Below, in pieces: positions 33,710 to 42,497 of a stretch of DNA of 64,000 nt. The notes beneath the pieces are model-generated. The model worked only from the letters and a program-made list of their open reading frames with translations, searched no databases and was not told the DNA's origin. Every line of letters begins with the position of its first letter. Position 1 is the stretch's first letter. Source of the DNA: CAYNJF01 sp964397555 (GTDB lineage: Bacteria; Pseudomonadota; Gammaproteobacteria; Berkiellales; Berkiellaceae). The stretch covers positions 65,094-129,093 of the forward strand of contig CAYNJF010000001.1 of NCBI GenBank assembly GCA_964397555.1, given 5' to 3'. The position numbers and the translations under genes were made by a program.

Positions 33710-35500
33710 TCAACCAACTTCGTAAGCAAGCTCGTTTAAACAAGAATCATTATTAAGCGATTCATGAATGACTCGATAAGTGGTGTAATCAAATTTATTT
33801 GGCGGTACAGCAAAAACATCAAAAGAATCCGGACATTTTTGAATAACGCCTCTTAATAAGTCTGAGGCCTGACCGTCAATAACTTCGTTTGACACAGTAA
33901 AAACAAAATCGGGTTGTTTTTTTCTAAGCTCACTAACCAGGGCTTGCTCATTGTATGGTTGGTAAACTGAGTAATCTGGGGTCATCAATTCATTTTTTTC
34001 ATAAAATAACCCATATAAGTATCGACTTGGTACCCAAAGTGAAGCGCTTGGGTTGTTCGAGATGGCTTCATATATTTTATCGGCATCCGCCTCAAAGTAT
34101 CGAGTGAGTGCCACTCTTGGTCCATTTAAATAGTCAACGCCAGGGTTCTCGTGGCTTTTTTTCAGATACACCCCTGAGCATGCCACCACGCACAAGCCAA
34201 TCATCATGAATCGAAGTTGGGTTTGGCGGCGAATCGACCATCGAAGAAGTGCCTTTACTTTTTCATGCCTGAGTCGATTCGGGTGTTTGAGCTGACACAA
34301 GCAAAGCAACGTGACCATGGAAAGAAGATGTTGGCCGAGTCTTAATTGATAAGCGGCAAATATGAGCCATAACGCTGTGGCTGGGATGATGTAGAGCCAA
34401 AAGACGGTTCGGTAAAAAGGATCTCTACGCGTTAACCATGCGCCCAATACAAACAAAGCACCTATGAGAGGTTTTTGAATCATGTAATGGTTCAGGGAAT
34501 GCACTAGCTGCTCGATGAGACCTCGTCCTTCAAAGGATAAGTAAATGACCCCTTGATTGTTTTGAAAGCCTTGTCCTTCATGGCTTAACCAAAGTCCAAT
34601 GCTCAAAGACAGCCCCAACAAACAGATAAACGTTACGGTTTGTTTGTTTTTAATGGCATCCACGACCAGGTAGGCCGCCAAAAAGAAGGCCCACATTAAC
34701 CCGGGCTGTTTGGTCAAACACCCCACCACGGCGCACCACGTGGCCATGATCAGATAGTGATCTCGTTCTTGTTTTTCATGGGCTTGCCTAAAGAGCATGA
34801 GAAAAGCCATCGACGCCACTAGGGCGCTGGCCATGATGGGGTCAGCATAGCCGTCGTTAAAGAACTGTTCGAGCTTGGTGCCCACGACTAGCCACAAAAA
34901 CATGATCCCATAAATAAAGATTTTCCTGGGGTTTAATGGCATCAACACCGCTCCTAACCCCATGAGCAAGGAGCCAGAAAAAAGTCCAAGCATGGCTTTG
35001 TTAGGGCATTGCAAATCGCTACTGCCCATCAAGTAGTACCCAAAACTCAATAGTTTTGGAAAAAGTTGTGGGTAGGTGGCCCCGGTGTGAGAGAAATCGA
35101 TGGGTTGACCCAGCATGTGCTGAATGGCCCAAAAATTCCAGCTGTAAATTTCATCCCCACGCTCAAATGCTTCCATGCCGAGTTTAAACAGGTAGGGCAA
35201 AATAAAGCACACGCCAAACAAATAAAACCAACGCTCAAGAACCGGCCAGTTCCAAGCTGTTCTAAGTCGAATAACCCGAGTAAGCCCAACCAAGACCATC
35301 ACCATGGCAAAAAATTGCACCCAGCCTTGGGTATACAAACCCACAAGTTGCAAGCCGGTGACCACAAGATACACGACGCCAGCGCTAATCACGGGTATGG
35401 CAAAAGCGGTTTTAGGGGATTGGGCAAGTCTTGGAAACAGAGCGATGGCTGGCATGGTGTAGAGCCCTACCAGCAACAGAAAACAATAATAAAGGTACAT
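33710..35500 (-). CDS. Polytopic membrane protein, GT-C glycosyltransferase-like
   Basis: About 596 aa with some 11-12 membrane helices and a C-terminal soluble domain of about 150 residues. The first large loop contains an acidic motif (FERGDEIYSWNFWAIQHM) in the place where GT-C enzymes of the PMT/ArnT type carry catalytic acids, so a lipid-linked sugar transferase is plausible but unproven. The ATG overlaps the mlaB stop (TGATG), placing it inside the mla-ibaG-murA unit, where relatives have no such gene. Confidence 0.65.
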   Translation of the reverse strand: MYLYYCFLLLVGLYTMPAIALFPRLAQSPKTAFAIPVISAGVVYLVVTGLQLVGLYTQGWVQFFAMVMVLVGLTRVIRLRTAWNWPVLERWFYLFGVCFILPYLFKLGMEAFERGDEIYSWNFWAIQHMLGQPIDFSHTGATYPQLFPKLLSFGYYLMGSSDLQCPNKAMLGLFSGSLLMGLGAVLMPLNPRKIFIYGIMFLWLVVGTKLEQFFNDGYADPIMASALVASMAFLMLFRQAHEKQERDHYLIMATWCAVVGCLTKQPGLMWAFFLAAYLVVDAIKNKQTVTFICLLGLSLSIGLWLSHEGQGFQNNQGVIYLSFEGRGLIEQLVHSLNHYMIQKPLIGALFVLGAWLTRRDPFYRTVFWLYIIPATALWLIFAAYQLRLGQHLLSMVTLLCLCQLKHPNRLRHEKVKALLRWSIRRQTQLRFMMIGLCVVACSGVYLKKSHENPGVDYLNGPRVALTRYFEADADKIYEAISNNPSASLWVPSRYLYGLFYEKNELMTPDYSVYQPYNEQALVSELRKKQPDFVFTVSNEVIDGQASDLLRGVIQKCPDSFDVFAVPPNKFDYTTYRVIHESLNNDSCLNELAYEVG

Positions 35501-35805
35501 CAAAGAGTCCGATCGAGGGGTAAAAATCCGTCTAACCCACTCACTCGAGCAAGTTCAAGAAGTTTGGTTGGTGCATGCGTGATAAGCATTTGGGCTTTTT
35601 TCGCATGAGCTCGTCTCATGCATTCCGTTAAAACCCCTAATGCCGAAGAATCAATCTTTGAGACTTTTTCAAGGTTAATTATCACTTTGCCATTTTTGGG
35701 AAACCGCTTTTTGCACAGCTCAAGGGCTTGAACGCTTGTCTCAAACGTTAAAACACCCTCGAACTTAATCTGATCTCCGGACTGGAGGACGTTTATCCCA
35801 CTCAT
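35500..35805 (-). CDS. mlaB: STAS-domain protein MlaB
   Basis: MlaB is the cytoplasmic STAS subunit that stabilises the MlaFE ABC transporter. The 101-aa product has the STAS layout; IDSSALGVLTECMRRAH is the conserved helix cap. It overlaps mlaC (4 bp) and the downstream membrane gene. Confidence 0.9.
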   Translation of the reverse strand: MSGINVLQSGDQIKFEGVLTFETSVQALELCKKRFPKNGKVIINLEKVSKIDSSALGVLTECMRRAHAKKAQMLITHAPTKLLELARVSGLDGFLPLDRTL

Positions 35806-36419
35806 AACAAGGGTTTTGAGTTATGGGATTTCATCTTAGTAATGACGACGTCCATGCCAGATTGTTGAATGTCACGAGCAAATTGAGATTTAAAGCCTTT
35901 GAGTAAAGACACACCTTCGATGATGATGTCATAGACTTTCCAGTTATTGCCTTTGCGGACCAATCGATAAGTGACATTAATCGGAGCACGGCCGGCTTCT
36001 AGGATTTGAGAGTTGACCTGAACCCGTTTTTTCTGTGCGATGTTGCCTTTTACCGGCTGATACACAATGGTTTGATTAGAATAAGCCTGCAACGACGACG
36101 CGTAGGTACGAATCATCAAATCTTTAAAAGCAACTGAGAAGCGTTTTCTTTGATCAGAATTAGCTTTAACCCAAGCATTTCGCCCCACCACCCAGCGAGA
36201 CATATCATAGATATCCACGTGTGGGACCAAGATTTCTTCAATGATGGAAACCAATTTCTTGGGATCACGTTTGATCACTTGATCATTGCGCTTTAGCGCA
36301 TCTAACATTTCAACCGTTACGCGCTCAAGCATCACTTCCGGCTTTTGATTAGCGTGAGCCTGAGCCATAAAGGCTGAGAACAACGTAAGAAAAAAGAAAT
36401 ACTTAATCGACCGTTTCAT
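35802..36419 (-). CDS. mlaC: Phospholipid-binding periplasmic protein MlaC
   Basis: MlaC ferries phospholipids between the outer-membrane MlaA complex and the inner-membrane MlaFEDB pump. The 205-aa precursor has a signal peptide (FFFLTLFSAFMAQAHA), followed by family features such as LVPHVDIYDMSRWVVGRNAW and VYDIIIEGVSLLKGFKSQF. Length is standard. Confidence 0.94.
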   Translation of the reverse strand: MKRSIKYFFFLTLFSAFMAQAHANQKPEVMLERVTVEMLDALKRNDQVIKRDPKKLVSIIEEILVPHVDIYDMSRWVVGRNAWVKANSDQRKRFSVAFKDLMIRTYASSLQAYSNQTIVYQPVKGNIAQKKRVQVNSQILEAGRAPINVTYRLVRKGNNWKVYDIIIEGVSLLKGFKSQFARDIQQSGMDVVITKMKSHNSKPLL

Positions 36420-36434
36420 GAATGCTCCTATTTC

Positions 36435-36950
36435 CTACTCAAGGCCACTGGCTTCTTGTGAGACAAACTGCTCAATGATGTTTTCTAACGAGATGGGTGA
36501 GTTTGTAAACTCCTTGTCAATATGACCCACCTTATGAAGATAATCATTCTCTCCTTCGGCAAAACCGGGTTCAATTTCGATGTAATTGTCACCCAATAAG
36601 CCTGCTGTCATGATTTGAGCTCTTGAGTTTGAGGGTAATGAGCGAACCGACTCTTTCAATGCCAAGGTTACTCTTGGGGTGAACAACACATTCACGGTCC
36701 CTTCCTCATCCTCAAAGACTTCTTGGTTCAAACGAATAGAAACCACTCGTCCAACTTGAACGCCCCCAATCACAACCCGAGAGCGAGGCTTTAAGCCCCC
36801 TATCTTTTCAAAATCGGCGGTTACAATAAAACCTTCATGACCTGTATAAACATCACTCAAACCACTGACTTTTAGTGCTAAAACGATCAGGCTAAACAAC
36901 CCAAAAAGAATAAATAAGCCAACCGTAATTTCAACGCCTCGTTTATGCAT
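36435..36950 (-). CDS. mlaD: MCE-domain protein MlaD
   Basis: MlaD forms the periplasmic hexameric ring of the MlaFEDB phospholipid transporter. The 171-aa protein has one N-terminal anchor (ITVGLFILFGLFSLIVLAL) and one MCE domain with KIGGLKPRSRVVIGGVQVGRV and GLLGDNYIEIEPG. It overlaps the mlaE stop. Confidence 0.95.
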   Translation of the reverse strand: MHKRGVEITVGLFILFGLFSLIVLALKVSGLSDVYTGHEGFIVTADFEKIGGLKPRSRVVIGGVQVGRVVSIRLNQEVFEDEEGTVNVLFTPRVTLALKESVRSLPSNSRAQIMTAGLLGDNYIEIEPGFAEGENDYLHKVGHIDKEFTNSPISLENIIEQFVSQEASGLE

Positions 36951-37735
36951 TAATTCAGCTCTCCAAACATGACTGCAGTAAGAAAAAAGTCCATCCCTAG
37001 GATTGCCAAAGATGAATAGACGACGGTACGAGTGGTAGAGCGGCCAATCCCCTCAGAGCTCGGTGGGCACTCAAACCCTTGGAATACTGCGATCCAGGTA
37101 ACAATCGTACCAAAACAAATACTTTTAATGATGCCGTTGACCACATCCTCGCGAAAATCTACGGCCGCTTGCATGTTACCCCAGAACGCCCCACCATCGA
37201 CACCAAGCCACTCAACTCCAACCATATAGCCTCCAAAGACGGCGACCGTGGAGAAAATGAGAGCAAGAATAGGCATAGAGATTTGACCGGCCCAAAATCG
37301 AGGAGCAACGATTCTGCGTAATGGATCAACACCAAGCATTTCCATGCTGGATAGTTGATCGGTGGCTTTCATTAAGCCTATTTCGGCGGTGATGGCACTC
37401 CCTGCCCGACCGGCAAACAGCAACCCTGCAACGACAGGGCCTAATTCACGAACCAAAGACAAAGAGATCAGTTGGCCAAGCGCGTACTCCGCGCCAAACT
37501 TCACCAAAATTGTATAGCCTTGAAGGCCTAAGACCATGCCAATAAAAAAGCCTGAGATAACGATGACTAGAAGAGAGTGCACACCGATGGTGTGTAACTG
37601 ATAACCAAGCAGTTTGAGACCGGTCAGAGGTTTGGTCCGTCCAACAAGGGCATGGAACAAAAAGATACCGCTGTGACCCGTACGTCGGACGGCATCAATT
37701 CCCATGCGCCCAAAACTTTGAATACTCCGTATCAA
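36950..37735 (-). CDS. mlaE: ABC permease MlaE
   Basis: MlaE is the membrane permease of the phospholipid transporter. The 261-aa protein has five to six hydrophobic segments and the family blocks LVRELGPVVAGLLFAGRAGSA and EIGLMKATDQLSSMEMLGVDP summarised by their cores ELGPV and MKATDQL. It overlaps mlaF by 4 bp. Confidence 0.95.
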   Translation of the reverse strand: MIRSIQSFGRMGIDAVRRTGHSGIFLFHALVGRTKPLTGLKLLGYQLHTIGVHSLLVIVISGFFIGMVLGLQGYTILVKFGAEYALGQLISLSLVRELGPVVAGLLFAGRAGSAITAEIGLMKATDQLSSMEMLGVDPLRRIVAPRFWAGQISMPILALIFSTVAVFGGYMVGVEWLGVDGGAFWGNMQAAVDFREDVVNGIIKSICFGTIVTWIAVFQGFECPPSSEGIGRSTTRTVVYSSLAILGMDFFLTAVMFGELN

Positions 37736-38544
37736 GCCACAAACTCCTGCAATAAATCAGTCTTATAATCCTGGGCTGGGTAATGGAATGGGACAGGCCC
37801 ATCTGGCAAACCTTGCATGAATTGGCGAACCCAACCAGAATCTGAGTCCATTAACTGTTTCGGCGTTCCTTGACCAATCACCTTGCCCTCGGCAATCACA
37901 TAAGCATAATCAGCTATCGAGCATGTTTCAATCACATCGTGGGAAACGATGATGGTCGTCATGCCTAAGGTGTCATTTAATAAGCGAATTAACTGAACCA
38001 ACATACCCATTGAAATTGGATCTTGCCCTGCAAAAGGCTCATCGTACATGATGATGTTTGGATCGAGCGCAATGGTTCTTGCAAGGGCGGCGCGTCGTTG
38101 CATACCACCAGAAAGCTCAGAAGGCATTAACTCTCTTGCTCCTCGAAGCCCTACGGCATGAAGCTTCATGTACACCAAGTCTCGAATCATAGATTCGGGT
38201 AGATTCGTATGCTCTCTCAACGGGAAGGCGACATTATCAAAGACGCTTAGATCAGAAAACAAGGCGCCACTTTGAAACAACATTCCCATATCGCGGCGTA
38301 ACTTATAAAGACCATCGCGATTTAATTTAGGTACATTTTTTCCATTTACCCAAAGCTCACCTGACTCAGGAGCAAGCTGCCCACCGATCAAACGAAGCAT
38401 GGTGGTTTTACCCGAACCACTCGGGCCCATGATCGCGGTAACTTTGCCTCGCTCAACACTTAAGTCAACTCCATCAAAGATCACGCGCTCGCTTCGACGA
38501 AAACGCAAGTTCTTGACTTCAATAATATCCTTTGATTGGTTCAT
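37732..38544 (-). CDS. mlaF: ABC ATPase MlaF
   Basis: MlaF powers phospholipid transport for outer-membrane lipid asymmetry. The 270-aa ATPase has Walker A GPSGSGKTT, signature LSGGMQRRAALART, Walker B IIMYDEPFAG and the H-loop VSHD. It is the first gene of the leftward mlaFEDCB-GT-ibaG-murA-NIF3-hydrolase-zapE run, in which nearly every junction overlaps or is only a few bases long. It is divergent from the antiporter gene, with 64 bp between. Confidence 0.96.
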   Translation of the reverse strand: MNQSKDIIEVKNLRFRRSERVIFDGVDLSVERGKVTAIMGPSGSGKTTMLRLIGGQLAPESGELWVNGKNVPKLNRDGLYKLRRDMGMLFQSGALFSDLSVFDNVAFPLREHTNLPESMIRDLVYMKLHAVGLRGARELMPSELSGGMQRRAALARTIALDPNIIMYDEPFAGQDPISMGMLVQLIRLLNDTLGMTTIIVSHDVIETCSIADYAYVIAEGKVIGQGTPKQLMDSDSGWVRQFMQGLPDGPVPFHYPAQDYKTDLLQEFVA

Positions 38545-38608
38545 ACACTATTTCACTAAAACGAGTACAATTAATTTAACACAGTTCGTCAAGGCAAAGT
38601 CTATTGAA

Positions 38609-39580
38609 ATGACCCTAACCCTATTAAAAATCTTAGTCGGGCTTATAACCTTGGTCTGGGGCGCTGATAAAGTTGTCACCTATGCTTTAAGTTTGGCCAA
38701 AAAACTCAACGTGGCTCCCATGCTGGTTGGTCTAACCATTGTGGCATTGGGCACGACATTCCCTGAGATCATTATCTCCATCATAGCAAGTTTAAGAGGT
38801 AACTCGGGTCTTGCGATCGGTAATGCAATTGGCTCAAACATTGCCAACATTGGCTTAGTCATTGGGTTATGCGCGCTAAGTGCCCCTCTTGTTTTGACCA
38901 AAAACAACATAAAAAAAGAAATCACGATTTTGATCATGGTCACTCTCTTAGCCTGCGTGCTGCTGACTTACCTAGCTTACAATCAAATCACTGGGATTAT
39001 TCTCGGTGCTGGAGGCCTATGGTTTGTCTATTGGCTGGTCCAACAGAGCAAGAAAAAAGATGCATACGGCATCAACCCTGACGAGGTAAGCGATCTAGAA
39101 AGCGCCCACTGCGGTGATTCATACCCCCTGATCACTTTTTGGATATTAGCTGGCTTAGGTTTATTGATTGGTGGCGCTCATTTTCTGATTCAAGGTTGCG
39201 TAGAGCTCGCTCAAACATTTGGCATCAACGACACCATCATTGGACTCACCGTGGTTGCCATCGGCACCAGCTTGCCAGAACTGGCCTCATCCATTGCGGC
39301 CACCATGAAAAAAGAACCGGAGGTGGCGATTGGCAACGTCATCGGCTCAAACATTTTTAACCTTACGGCAGTCCTGGCCCCACCTGCCATTATTAGTCCA
39401 AAAACTGACATTGATAGCCGTGTCTTCGTTATGGATATTCCTGTCATGATTGGCCTCACCTTATTCATAAGTGCGCTCGTTCTGTACAAGAAGAAAACCA
39501 TCTCTCGCTTCTCAGGTGGACTTTTATTAGTCGGATACTTTTCTTATATTGGCTATATCGGGTATCAATCTTTTGCTTAA
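38609..39580 (+). CDS. Ca2+/Na+:H+ antiporter (CaCA family, YrbG-like)
   Basis: A 323-aa CaCA-family cation antiporter with ten or so helices in two inverted halves. The alpha repeats are plain: GLTIVALGTTFPEI with GNAIGSNIANIG in the first half, and GLTVVAIGTSLPEL with GNVIGSNIFNL in the second. In Escherichia yrbG sits in the same place between mla and kdsD. The ATG at 38609 is used; the longer frame to 38399 runs antisense through mlaF. Confidence 0.9.
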   Translation: MTLTLLKILVGLITLVWGADKVVTYALSLAKKLNVAPMLVGLTIVALGTTFPEIIISIIASLRGNSGLAIGNAIGSNIANIGLVIGLCALSAPLVLTKNNIKKEITILIMVTLLACVLLTYLAYNQITGIILGAGGLWFVYWLVQQSKKKDAYGINPDEVSDLESAHCGDSYPLITFWILAGLGLLIGGAHFLIQGCVELAQTFGINDTIIGLTVVAIGTSLPELASSIAATMKKEPEVAIGNVIGSNIFNLTAVLAPPAIISPKTDIDSRVFVMDIPVMIGLTLFISALVLYKKKTISRFSGGLLLVGYFSYIGYIGYQSFA

Positions 39581-39622
39581 TGAAGCCAACTTGCAAAATT
39601 AATGCTTTTCAAAGATCGAACA

Positions 39623-39631
39623 TGATAGAAT
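39623..39631 (+). promoter_or_regulatory. Possible extended -10 promoter of kdsD-lpt
   Basis: An extended -10 TGATAGAAT lies 29 bp before kdsD, with only a weak -35 (TGCTTT) 17 bp upstream. It would drive the kdsD-lptCAB run. Confidence 0.4.
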
Positions 39632-39659
39632 GCCGAAAAAATATAATAAGGAATGATTT

Positions 39660-40634
39660 ATGACGGTGATAGATAAGTCACTTATCTCAACAGGCAAGCG
39701 TGTCATTCAAGATGAAGCCAATGCGCTTCAAGCCTTAGCGGCTCGTATGGATGAGTCTTTTGAAAAAGCCTGCAAGTTAATGCTCTCGTGCAAAGGTCGT
39801 GTGGTCGTAATTGGCATGGGAAAGTCGGGGCATGTTGGCAATAAAATAGCTGCAACCATGGCTTCAACTGGCACCCCTGCCTTTTTTGTTCATCCTGGGG
39901 AAGCCAGTCATGGGGATTTAGGGATGCTGACTCGTGATGACGTTGTGTTGGCTTTATCCTACTCCGGTGAAACCCAAGAGATGCTTTCATTACTTCCCGC
40001 CATAAAGCGCTTTGGGGTCGTGATTATTTCCATGACTGGTTTTGATAAGTCAACGTTAGCAAACCAGTCGGATGTTCATTTGAATGTGCATGTGGAGCGT
40101 GAGGCGTGCTCGTTGAATCTGGCTCCCACGTCATCCACTTGTGCTCAAATGTCAATGGGGGATGCCTTAGCGGTTGCATTGCTAGAGTCCAGAGGCTTTT
40201 CTAAAGAAGATTTTGCGTTTTCTCATCCAGGTGGCTCGCTTGGACGACGTCTTTTGCTCACGGTCGAGAAAGTCATGCTTGATGCGTCTGAGGCTCCAAG
40301 CGTTCAACAAGGCTCTAGTTTGCAACAAGCCTTGTTTGTCATGACTCAATCACGCCTTGGTTCGACCTCCATTGTGGACGACAACCATCATATTTTGGGC
40401 GTGTTTACCGATGGTGATGTCCGCCGTGCCTTGGAAAAAGGGGTTGATCTTGACTGCCCTATTGAGCAATTGATGACCGAAGGTGGGCAAGTCATTCGCC
40501 CTCACATGCTGGCTGCAGAAGCCCTTCGCATCATGCAGACCAAACAAATTAATGCCTTGTTTGTCGTGGATGAAGATCGCCGCCTGATTGGGGCTTTGAA
40601 CATGCATGATTTACTGAAGGCGGGTATCGTTTAG
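39660..40634 (+). CDS. kdsD: Arabinose-5-phosphate isomerase KdsD
   Basis: KdsD converts ribulose-5-phosphate to arabinose-5-phosphate, the first step to Kdo for LPS. The 324-aa protein has an N-terminal SIS domain (VVVIGMGKSGHVGNKIAATM, ASHGDLGML, SYSGETQEM) and a C-terminal pair of CBS domains (SRLGSTSIVDD ... FTDGDVRRAL and KQINALFVVDE). SD AAGGA. Next comes lptC directly; kdsC, usual in this slot, is missing. Confidence 0.95.
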   Translation: MTVIDKSLISTGKRVIQDEANALQALAARMDESFEKACKLMLSCKGRVVVIGMGKSGHVGNKIAATMASTGTPAFFVHPGEASHGDLGMLTRDDVVLALSYSGETQEMLSLLPAIKRFGVVIISMTGFDKSTLANQSDVHLNVHVEREACSLNLAPTSSTCAQMSMGDALAVALLESRGFSKEDFAFSHPGGSLGRRLLLTVEKVMLDASEAPSVQQGSSLQQALFVMTQSRLGSTSIVDDNHHILGVFTDGDVRRALEKGVDLDCPIEQLMTEGGQVIRPHMLAAEALRIMQTKQINALFVVDEDRRLIGALNMHDLLKAGIV

Positions 40635-41216
40635 ATGAACACTGTGACCAAAGCTTTGGTCGTCTTTAGTATCATGGTCATTGGTTTGCTCGGACTCAAT
40701 TTTGGTCTGAGTCGCATGACGCCCTATCAAGCCATCGAAGAGGATGAAAGCTTGATTGATGAATATATGGTTGGCGTACGAGCCAAGCAATTTGATGATG
40801 AGGGCATCTTGCGTCAGACGCTCACCATTCAAAGCGTCATTCATAAACAGGGCGAACCAACCATGGCCTTAACGTTGCCTGCGCTTGAGTACATCCGTAA
40901 AGATGGCAGCATTTGGAGCATCGCCTCCAAACAAGGCACCAGTTATCACCGCGAAGACAAGGCGTTTGAAAAAATCGAGCTGTTCAATCAAGTCTTGATT
41001 CATGTTGAGCCAACTCAAAAGCCAGGCTGGACAGCTTCAACGCATTTTTTGAGTTATGATCCGAAGACCGCGCTTGCCATTACCCATGATGAAGTGTTGA
41101 TGAGCTCAGGCCCTTACACCATGAGAGGGGTAGGCATGCAAACGGATGTAAATGCAGGGACCATCGAATTACTTGAGCAAGTGGAAAGTGAATATGCGAT
41201 ACAAAACCTCTCTTAG
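40635..41216 (+). CDS. lptC: LPS export protein LptC
   Basis: LptC is the bitopic inner-membrane protein that passes LPS from LptB2FG to LptA. The 193-aa product has an N-terminal anchor (TKALVVFSIMVIGLLGLNFG) and a beta-jellyroll (LRQTLTIQSVIH ... VLMSSGPYTMRGVGMQTD). The C-terminal block is the most family-like part. It begins directly after the kdsD stop and overlaps lptA by 23 bp. Confidence 0.9.
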   Translation: MNTVTKALVVFSIMVIGLLGLNFGLSRMTPYQAIEEDESLIDEYMVGVRAKQFDDEGILRQTLTIQSVIHKQGEPTMALTLPALEYIRKDGSIWSIASKQGTSYHREDKAFEKIELFNQVLIHVEPTQKPGWTASTHFLSYDPKTALAITHDEVLMSSGPYTMRGVGMQTDVNAGTIELLEQVESEYAIQNLS

Positions 41217-41664
41217 TCTTGGGCTATGGGCGATGTTAATCACCATGACATGCTCAGGTGAGCCCTCAATTACCATCCAATCCGACAGCGCTCAATACGA
41301 TCATAAACTGGGCACCATGGTCCACTCTGGCAACGTTGTCGTGCGGTGGGGAGAGCGGGTCTTGCATGCCGATGAGGTCATTTTTGTCAAACCCGCGGAC
41401 TCGGATGTGCAAAAACTCATCGCCAAAGGCAATCCCGCCCGTTTTGTTGACCAAAGCGCCGATCCAGTCGATGGGACTGCCCGAACGATTGAATATGTGC
41501 CACACACCCATTGGCTTACTCTGAAAAAAGAGGCAACTTTGCATCGACAAAAAGATACGTTTGAAGGCCCTTCGATCAGCATGAATACCCAAACGAAGTC
41601 CATCAAAGCCACCAAACATAATAATGAACGTCCCACTTTCTTTTTGGATGCTTCCAACTTTTGA
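41194..41664 (+). CDS. lptA: LPS transport periplasmic protein LptA
   Basis: LptA is the OstA-like protein forming the periplasmic LPS bridge. The 156-aa precursor from ATG 41194 has a signal peptide (LSLGLWAMLITMTCSGEP) and the OstA pattern ITIQSDSAQYDHKLGTMVHSG summarised by SDSAQYDH, then GNPARFVDQ and IEYVPHTHWLTL. A longer frame to 41152 has no signal peptide and is not used. Confidence 0.9.
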   Translation: MRYKTSLSLGLWAMLITMTCSGEPSITIQSDSAQYDHKLGTMVHSGNVVVRWGERVLHADEVIFVKPADSDVQKLIAKGNPARFVDQSADPVDGTARTIEYVPHTHWLTLKKEATLHRQKDTFEGPSISMNTQTKSIKATKHNNERPTFFLDASNF

Positions 41665-41673
41665 GACACTGAC

Positions 41674-42399
41674 ATGCATGAATTAAAGGCTACCCATCTT
41701 ACTAAATCCTATAAGAATCGACGCGTTGTCAAAGACGTATGCATCACGGTGCGCTCTGGCGAAGTGGTGGGTTTGTTAGGTCCCAATGGGGCCGGGAAAA
41801 CCACCTGTTTTTACATGATTGTCGGTCTTGTCGCCCCCTCAGGCGGTCATGTTACTTTAGATCAAAATGACATCACCGCTTTCCCGATTCATCAAAGAGC
41901 GCGCCTTGGGATTGGTTACCTGCCCCAAGAAGCCTCCATTTTTCGTAAGCTGACCGTCGAACAAAACATCTACGCCATCTTAGAGTCTCGAAAAGGTTTA
42001 TCGAAAAAACAAAAACAAGATAAATTAGAAGACTTATTACAAGAATTTCATTTAGGTCCTGTTCGTGAGAGTTTTGGGATTTCACTCTCTGGGGGGGAGC
42101 GTCGACGCACCGAAATCGCAAGAGCCCTTGCTTGTGATCCCAAATTTATCCTTCTTGATGAACCCTTTGCAGGGGTTGATCCCATTTCTGTGATGGACAT
42201 CAAAAAAGAAATCGCTCACCTAGCGCAAAAAGGGATCGGTGTTTTGATTACCGATCATAACGTTCGAGAAACGCTCGATATTTGCCAAAGAGCCACAATC
42301 GTCAACGAAGGCGTGAGCATTGTCGAAGGCCCTCCAAAAGAAATTTTGGAAAACCAAAAAGTCCGACAAGTCTATCTTGGTGAAAGTTTCAGTCTGTAA
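41674..42399 (+). CDS. lptB: LPS export ABC ATPase LptB
   Basis: LptB is the ATPase of the LptB2FG LPS extractor. The 241-aa protein has Walker A GPNGAGKTTCFYMIVG, Q-loop YLPQEASIFRKLTVEQN, signature LSGGERRRTEIARAL, Walker B ILLDEPFAGVDP and H-loop ITDHNVRETL. It lies 9 bp after lptA and upstream of rpoN, the standard order. Confidence 0.97.
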   Translation: MHELKATHLTKSYKNRRVVKDVCITVRSGEVVGLLGPNGAGKTTCFYMIVGLVAPSGGHVTLDQNDITAFPIHQRARLGIGYLPQEASIFRKLTVEQNIYAILESRKGLSKKQKQDKLEDLLQEFHLGPVRESFGISLSGGERRRTEIARALACDPKFILLDEPFAGVDPISVMDIKKEIAHLAQKGIGVLITDHNVRETLDICQRATIVNEGVSIVEGPPKEILENQKVRQVYLGESFSL

Positions 42400-42449
42400 C
42401 TAAACTCAGAACATTCAAGTTTGTATGCCTTATCCTAAAATGGTGGTAG

Positions 42450-42458
42450 TGATATAAT
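42450..42458 (+). promoter_or_regulatory. Extended -10 promoter of rpoN
   Basis: TGATATAAT, an extended -10 with perfect TATAAT (42453-42458), lies 39 bp before rpoN in the 98-bp lptB-rpoN gap. The -35 is poor, as is usual for extended -10 promoters. Confidence 0.5.
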
Positions 42459-42497
42459 TAAATGACAACGGTTTGTCCTTCACCATAGGATCTTGAC

